Made by a program: the position numbers and the translations under genes. From assembly GCA_050874365.1 (NCBI GenBank), contig JBNMKN010000072.1, positions 1-9,784 on the forward strand: a stretch of 9,784 nucleotides of DNA, read 5' to 3'. The notes beneath the pieces are model-generated. The model saw nothing but the letters and a program-made list of their open reading frames with translations, was not told the DNA's origin and searched no databases. Source of the DNA: Eshraghiella sp050874365 (GTDB lineage Bacteria > Bacillota > Clostridia > Lachnospirales > Lachnospiraceae). Shown here piece after piece: positions 6,117 through 9,784 of the stretch (position 1 is its first letter; each line of letters begins with the position of its first letter).

Positions 6117-7109
6117 TTATTTCACAATGTAAAAAATATTGTTATCAGGTAATTTTTTTCCGAGAGAATCAGGATTGGCGTCAAATAAGACCTTGAAATA
6201 ACCTGTTACTTTGCTGACCATTTCATCACCTGTGATAAAACAGATATTGCAATATGGTATCGCTTTTGTAGCTATGGCAGCTTTGATAATATCGTATTTC
6301 TCAAGTAATGAAGCTGTTTCATCTATGTTGGCTGTTGCATTTTCGGAAGAAGCCTTGTATTCATCAAGAAAAGTTTTGAGGGCATTTTCATCAGAGGATG
6401 CAAAGTCTTCGGAAACAACAAGCACACCTGTAACTATTGAACTGTCATCATGTATTTTTTCCCATTCTTTTGTAAGGTCTATAACTGTTTCAAAAGCAGA
6501 ATCCTTGGTCTTGGCAACCTCAACGAATGGTTCAGGAAGCATAACGATTGCAGAATCCATAGCGGAAGCTTTCTGGAGAACCTCGGTGGCTTCTGACATA
6601 TATTCAATGGTTACGTCCTTATCAGGGTCTATATTATTTTCGGAAAGAATGTGTCTTAATGTATATTCAGGAGTTGTTCCCTGACCTGTTGTGTAGATTG
6701 TCTGGCCTTTAAGGTCTGCAACCGATGATATATCAACACCTTTTCTAAGGATATAGAGCACACCCAATGTATTAACTGCGGCAATTTTTATTTTGCCCTC
6801 TGTTTTATTGTATAACACACCTGCAAGATTGGCAGGAACACAGGCTGCGTCAAGCTCGCCCTTAATAAGCCCTGTTGCGATTTCATCGGCTGTTCCGCAT
6901 ATCTTATAATCATAGTTATTGGCGGTTTTGTTGCCTGATGCGTCATCGTAAAGCTTTACAAGACCGATGGAGGTAGGACCCTTCATGGAAGCAATTCTTA
7001 CGGTGCTTTTTTCATCATCTTTTTTAGTGGTATTTTTATTGCTCTGACATGCACTGAGGGATACAAGCAGGGCAAAAACAAGTATTAATGATAATATTTT
7101 TCTTTTCAT
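6117..7109 (-). CDS. Substrate-binding lipoprotein, NMT1/THI5-like (NitT/TauT class, module 2)
   Basis: This is the extracellular receptor of the second importer, anchored to the membrane by a lipid. The 330-residue precursor starts with MKRK, a hydrophobic stretch and the lipobox LSAC with Cys21, followed by a Ser/Asn/Lys/Asp-rich linker. The mature part has the type-2 periplasmic-binding fold of COG0715: an opening KGPTSIGLVKL segment, then GELDAACVPANLAGVLYN, a VADLKGQTIYTTGQGT segment that usually lies near the ligand site, and a second-lobe MLPEPFVEVA segment. The AGAAGG site lies 6 bases before the ATG, and a good promoter precedes it. The ligand cannot be named. A thiamine-precursor role (ThiY) is possible by family, but no TPP riboswitch is present upstream. 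Confidence 0.9.
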   Translation of the reverse strand: MKRKILSLILVFALLVSLSACQSNKNTTKKDDEKSTVRIASMKGPTSIGLVKLYDDASGNKTANNYDYKICGTADEIATGLIKGELDAACVPANLAGVLYNKTEGKIKIAAVNTLGVLYILRKGVDISSVADLKGQTIYTTGQGTTPEYTLRHILSENNIDPDKDVTIEYMSEATEVLQKASAMDSAIVMLPEPFVEVAKTKDSAFETVIDLTKEWEKIHDDSSIVTGVLVVSEDFASSDENALKTFLDEYKASSENATANIDETASLLEKYDIIKAAIATKAIPYCNICFITGDEMVSKVTGYFKVLFDANPDSLGKKLPDNNIFYIVK

Positions 7110-7138
7110 AATCTGCCTTCTTTCATTTTTATGCGATT

Positions 7139-7167
7139 ATTATACTTAATCAAAAAAGATAATGCAA
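7139..7167 (-). promoter_or_regulatory. Sigma-A-type promoter of module 2 importer operon
   Basis: On the minus strand TTGCAT (7162-7167) and a perfect TATAAT (7139-7144) are separated by exactly 17 bases. The start point would be near 7132, giving a leader of about 23 bases, too short for a riboswitch. The -35 box overlaps the region where the divergent natA promoter would have its own -35. Confidence 0.75.
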
Positions 7168-7190
7168 GGATAGTGAAATCGTGATACAAT
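7162..7190 (+). promoter_or_regulatory. Possible promoter of the natAB-HAD operon
   Basis: TACAAT at 7185-7190 matches the -10 consensus at five of six bases. The hexamer 17 bases upstream is ATGCAA (7162-7167), a poor -35 and the exact reverse complement of the -35 box of the divergent importer promoter. The leader would be about 33 bases. Confidence 0.4.
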
Positions 7191-7217
7191 ATGCTAAAAA
7201 ATGGATGAGAATCTGAA

Positions 7218-7223
7218 AAGGAG
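7218..7223 (+). promoter_or_regulatory. Ribosome binding site of natA
   Basis: AAGGAG lies 6 bases before the ATG at 7230 and confirms that start. Confidence 0.75.
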
Positions 7224-7229
7224 CAACCT

Positions 7230-8006
7230 ATGATTGAAATTAATAATCTTACGAAAATTTACAAGCTTGGCAGCAGGCAGATGCGTAAAGAAAAAGTGAC
7301 GACAAGCACAAGAGTAGCGGTTTCGGATGTATCCCTAAGAGCCGAAAAAGGAGAAATCTTTGGGTTATTAGGTTCTAACGGAGCAGGTAAGACAACGACA
7401 TTAAGATGTATTGCCACTCTTTTGAAACCGACAGAAGGAAATGTCCTGGTGGATGGATTTGACACCGTTAAGGACGCAGATAAAGTCAGGGAAAAGATAG
7501 GCTTTTTAACTAATGATATCAAGCTTGATCCACAATTTTCCGTAGATTATCTTTTTGATTTCTTCGGAAAACTGCATAACATGAAAGAGGACGATATCCG
7601 CACAAGAAAGAGTGAACTTTTCAATTATTTTGGAATAGAAGAATTTAAGACCAAGAAGATAGAGGAACTTTCGACGGGTATGAAGCAGAAAGCGGCAATA
7701 GCGGTAAGCCTTGCCCATGACCCTGATATTATTATTTTTGATGAGCCTACAAGCGGACTTGACATTATTACCGCAAGACTTGTAACGGATTATCTTAAAA
7801 AGCTTCGTGACGAGGGCAAGCTTATAATTATTTCTACCCACATCATGACAGAAGCGGAAGCACTCTGCGACAGGGTAGCAATAATAATTGACGGTAAAAA
7901 AATCTGTGAAAACACAATACCGGAAATCCTCAAAGAATATAATGTTACCAATCTTGAGGACGCATTTTTTGAAATGTATAAAATTAACCATAAGGAGGAC
8001 AAATAA
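7230..8006 (+). CDS. natA: ABC exporter ATP-binding protein, NatA type
   Basis: This is the cytoplasmic ATPase of an ABC-2-type exporter; its closest characterised family is the NatAB sodium-extrusion pump. The 258-residue protein has a lysine/arginine-rich insertion between LTKIYKL and AVSDVS (residues 14-29), which NatA-type proteins often show. Walker A is GSNGAGKT at 48-55, the signature is LSTGM at 147-151 (Thr for the second Gly position, common in this group), and Walker B is IIIFDEPTSGLD with D171-E172. The H-loop lies in ISTHIMTEAEALCD. The Q-loop position reads GFLTND, without the usual Gln, as in many exporter ATPases of this class. It is first in an operon with natB (zero bases between stop and start) and a HAD phosphatase. 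Na+ as substrate is inferred; drug or peptide export remains possible. Confidence 0.85.
   Translation: MIEINNLTKIYKLGSRQMRKEKVTTSTRVAVSDVSLRAEKGEIFGLLGSNGAGKTTTLRCIATLLKPTEGNVLVDGFDTVKDADKVREKIGFLTNDIKLDPQFSVDYLFDFFGKLHNMKEDDIRTRKSELFNYFGIEEFKTKKIEELSTGMKQKAAIAVSLAHDPDIIIFDEPTSGLDIITARLVTDYLKKLRDEGKLIIISTHIMTEAEALCDRVAIIIDGKKICENTIPEILKEYNVTNLEDAFFEMYKINHKEDK
7992..7998 (+). promoter_or_regulatory. Strong ribosome binding site of natB
   Basis: AAGGAGG, a near-perfect anti-16S match, lies 8 bases before the ATG at 8007 and inside the last codons of natA. Confidence 0.75.
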
Positions 8007-9221
8007 ATGGGCTTCAAAGTAATTTTATCAAAGGAATTAAAAAGGGTATTCGGGGATAAAAAAATGGTATTTTCACTGTTTATCCTCCCTATTATATTAA
8101 TTGCCGGAATTTACGGGGTAATGTTCTTCCTTACAGGCAAACAGGAATCCAGCATAAACGGACATATTTCAGAGGTTTATGTGCAGAATATGCCTGATAA
8201 TTTTTCGGAACTTATGGCAGAATACAATGACTGCAAAATAAATGTTATACCGGCAGGTGAGTCAATAGATGGTTATAAAGACGGGTTGCTTGACGGAACA
8301 TATGATTTAGTGGTTGTGTTCCCTGAGAATTTCTACGAAAATTTTAAAAATGCTGATAAAAATTCAGCACTTCCTGATATAAAAACATTTTATAATCCGT
8401 CAGAGGATAATTCCAATGAAGCGAGAACACGTTTTACGGGAACATATCTTGAAGAATATAAGAAGCTTTTGCTTAATGAAAGATTCGGGTCATTGGAGTA
8501 CGCCACGGTATTTTCGGTAGATGCGGATAACCCTGATATGGTAGTACAGGATAAAGATAAGGCTACAGGCAAACTTCTCGGCGCTATCATACCTTATCTC
8601 ATAACAATTCTTATTTTTGCCGGAGCAATGGGACTTGGTGTAGATTCTATTGCAGGTGAGAAGGAGAGAGGAACAATCGCCAACCTCCTTATAAGCCCTG
8701 TAAAAAGAGTTGATATCATAATGGGTAAAATAGTATCCCTTGCCATAGTATCCGTTCTTTCTGCGGCTGTATATGCAATATCATTTATCGGTTCTGCAGT
8801 TGTACTTAGCGATATTGGCGGCATGGGAAAAATGTTTAAAGAACTTTCACTTAATTTTACAACCATGCAAATTATACAGTTTGTACTATTGCTTTTAGGA
8901 CTTGTACTGCTTTATGTAGGAATTATAGGCGTTGTATCACTCTTAGCAAAGAATATCAAAGAAGCACAGTCATTTATAATGCCTGTGTATATTATAGTTA
9001 TGTTTGCGGGAATGATAACAATGTATTCGGGAGATGTAACTTCAAGCAGCTATATGATACCTGTATATAATACATCAGTTGCATTCAAAGGCATATTTGA
9101 AAGAACAATCACAATGAACCAGTACCTTACATCAACGATAATCACTTATGCGTTTGCGGGAGTAATGGTGTACTTTATGGCTAAGGCGATGAACAGTGAA
9201 AAAATAATGCTTAACGCATAA
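8007..9221 (+). CDS. natB: ABC-2 type exporter permease, NatB type
   Basis: This is the membrane partner of the NatA-type ATPase. The 404-residue protein has one membrane helix near the N-terminus (about 22-43), a large extracellular domain of about 145 residues, and then at least five helices between about 190 and 400. Just after the second helix comes GVDSIAGEKERGT, the hallmark cytoplasmic segment of the NatB/COG1668 group and the likely contact point for the ATPase. Length and topology agree with known NatB proteins of just under 400 residues. The start codon directly follows the natA stop. Most of its Lys codons are AAA, unlike the central DHH and GGDEF genes. The transported substrate is inferred from family only. 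Confidence 0.83.
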   Translation: MGFKVILSKELKRVFGDKKMVFSLFILPIILIAGIYGVMFFLTGKQESSINGHISEVYVQNMPDNFSELMAEYNDCKINVIPAGESIDGYKDGLLDGTYDLVVVFPENFYENFKNADKNSALPDIKTFYNPSEDNSNEARTRFTGTYLEEYKKLLLNERFGSLEYATVFSVDADNPDMVVQDKDKATGKLLGAIIPYLITILIFAGAMGLGVDSIAGEKERGTIANLLISPVKRVDIIMGKIVSLAIVSVLSAAVYAISFIGSAVVLSDIGGMGKMFKELSLNFTTMQIIQFVLLLLGLVLLYVGIIGVVSLLAKNIKEAQSFIMPVYIIVMFAGMITMYSGDVTSSSYMIPVYNTSVAFKGIFERTITMNQYLTSTIITYAFAGVMVYFMAKAMNSEKIMLNA

Positions 9222-9233
9222 AAGAGGTCATAT

Positions 9234-9773
9234 ATGTTAAATGTTGTATTTGATATGGATGGAGTTCTTTTCGACACCCAGAAGGTGTATACAAGAACCT
9301 GGCAGGAAGTAGCCGAAATACTTCACATAGATAATTTCGAGATTCCGTTAAAGCTTTGTATCGGAAGAAACAGGGTTGACCAGGTGGATATCCTTAAAGC
9401 ACATTGCGGAGAGGATTTCCCTTTTGATATGTTCTACGAATTGAAAGAAAAAATATTTACGGGACACATTGAAGAAGAAGGTGTTCCTCTTAAGAAAGGA
9501 ACTAAGCTTATCCTTGATACCCTCAAAAAAATCGGTGCGAGGACTGCCATTGCATCATCTTCAAGGAAAGAGGTGGTGCTTCATCACCTCAACGAGACAG
9601 GACTTACAGAGTATTTTGACGTAATAATCGGCGGGGATATGGTAGAGCACAGTAAGCCCTTCCCTGATATATACCTTAAAGCCTGTGAAAAGCTTAACAG
9701 CAATCCAAAGGACACCTATGCCGTGGAGGATTCCTATAACGGAATCGAATCGGCTGTAAAAGCGGGACTTTAG
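9234..9773 (+). CDS. HAD-superfamily phosphatase, subfamily IA (beta-phosphoglucomutase-like), probably truncated by a nonsense codon
   Basis: The 179 residues carry all four HAD motifs: DMDG with the nucleophile D7 and D9, the Ser of IASSS at S108, the Lys of SKPFPD at K141, and E165-D166 in EDSYNGI. A helical cap domain lies between about 15 and 85. Such proteins hydrolyse or isomerise small phosphorylated sugars or related metabolites. The frame ends at TAG (9771-9773) right after AVKAGL. Relatives usually continue with a residue plus a hydrophobic IMV/IMI-Pro-Asp segment and some 30-40 more residues. The bases after the TAG read Thr-Ile-Met-Ile in the same frame, so an AAG-to-TAG change (or a read error) is likely. 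An AGAGG site lies 6 bases before the ATG. The gene follows natB by 12 bases, so it is probably co-transcribed. Confidence 0.82.
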   Translation: MLNVVFDMDGVLFDTQKVYTRTWQEVAEILHIDNFEIPLKLCIGRNRVDQVDILKAHCGEDFPFDMFYELKEKIFTGHIEEEGVPLKKGTKLILDTLKKIGARTAIASSSRKEVVLHHLNETGLTEYFDVIIGGDMVEHSKPFPDIYLKACEKLNSNPKDTYAVEDSYNGIESAVKAGL

Positions 9774-9784
9774 ACGATAATGAT

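Noticed and set aside
7110..7229. TPP or other riboswitch upstream of the importer lipoprotein gene
   Set aside because: No TPP-type conserved core is visible, and the predicted leader of about 23 bases is far too short for one. The gap before module 1 (2096-2200) is also empty of riboswitch-like structure. Names such as thiXYZ were therefore not assigned.

Overview
This window looks like chromosomal DNA from a low-GC, Gram-positive clostridial bacterium, most likely a Lachnospiraceae-type gut anaerobe. The basis is the AT-rich sequence, strong AAGGAG-type ribosome binding sites, TTGAAA/TATAAT-style promoters, a lipoprotein signal with a Firmicutes-like lipobox, a tRNA without an encoded CCA end, and the gene families present. 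The species cannot be named from sequence alone. Gene density is very high: no stretch over about 190 bases lacks a gene.

Layout. (1) Bases 1-555 hold the 3' part of a PlsC-type acyltransferase (+). (2) Bases 556-2095 (-) hold an ATPase-permease pair of the NitT/TauT (COG1116/COG0600) import class, with no binding protein of its own. (3) Bases 2201-3245 (+) hold a DHH/DHHA1 nanoRNase-type phosphoesterase, followed 6 bases later by tRNA-Thr(CGT) and an intrinsic terminator. (4) Bases 3432-4817 (+) hold a membrane-bound HAMP-GGDEF diguanylate cyclase. (5) Bases 4819-7109 (-) hold a second NitT/TauT-class importer with lipoprotein, permease and an unusually short ATPase. (6) Bases 7230-9773 (+) hold a NatA/NatB-type ABC exporter followed by a HAD-superfamily phosphatase. 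The HAD gene stops at a TAG that looks like a nonsense change, because family-like sequence continues in frame after it.

How the genes relate. Two separate minus-strand importer modules flank the DHH-tRNA-GGDEF block. Both end flush against the 3' end of a plus-strand gene (gaps of 0 and 1 base) with no recognisable terminator between. Read-through from each importer would therefore be antisense to plsC and to the cyclase gene. The first module has no binding protein and could share the lipoprotein of the second or use one encoded elsewhere; this is inference. The imported substrate cannot be determined: no TPP or other riboswitch was recognised and the families cover many substrates. NatA/NatB suggest Na+ or drug/peptide efflux.

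I found no clear sign of a mobile element, CRISPR array, defence island or unknown multigene system. The most interesting points are the suspected nonsense codon in the HAD gene, the split and duplicated importer arrangement, the compact ATPase, the tRNA apparently carried on a protein-coding transcript, and a lysine-codon difference between the central block and its neighbours.
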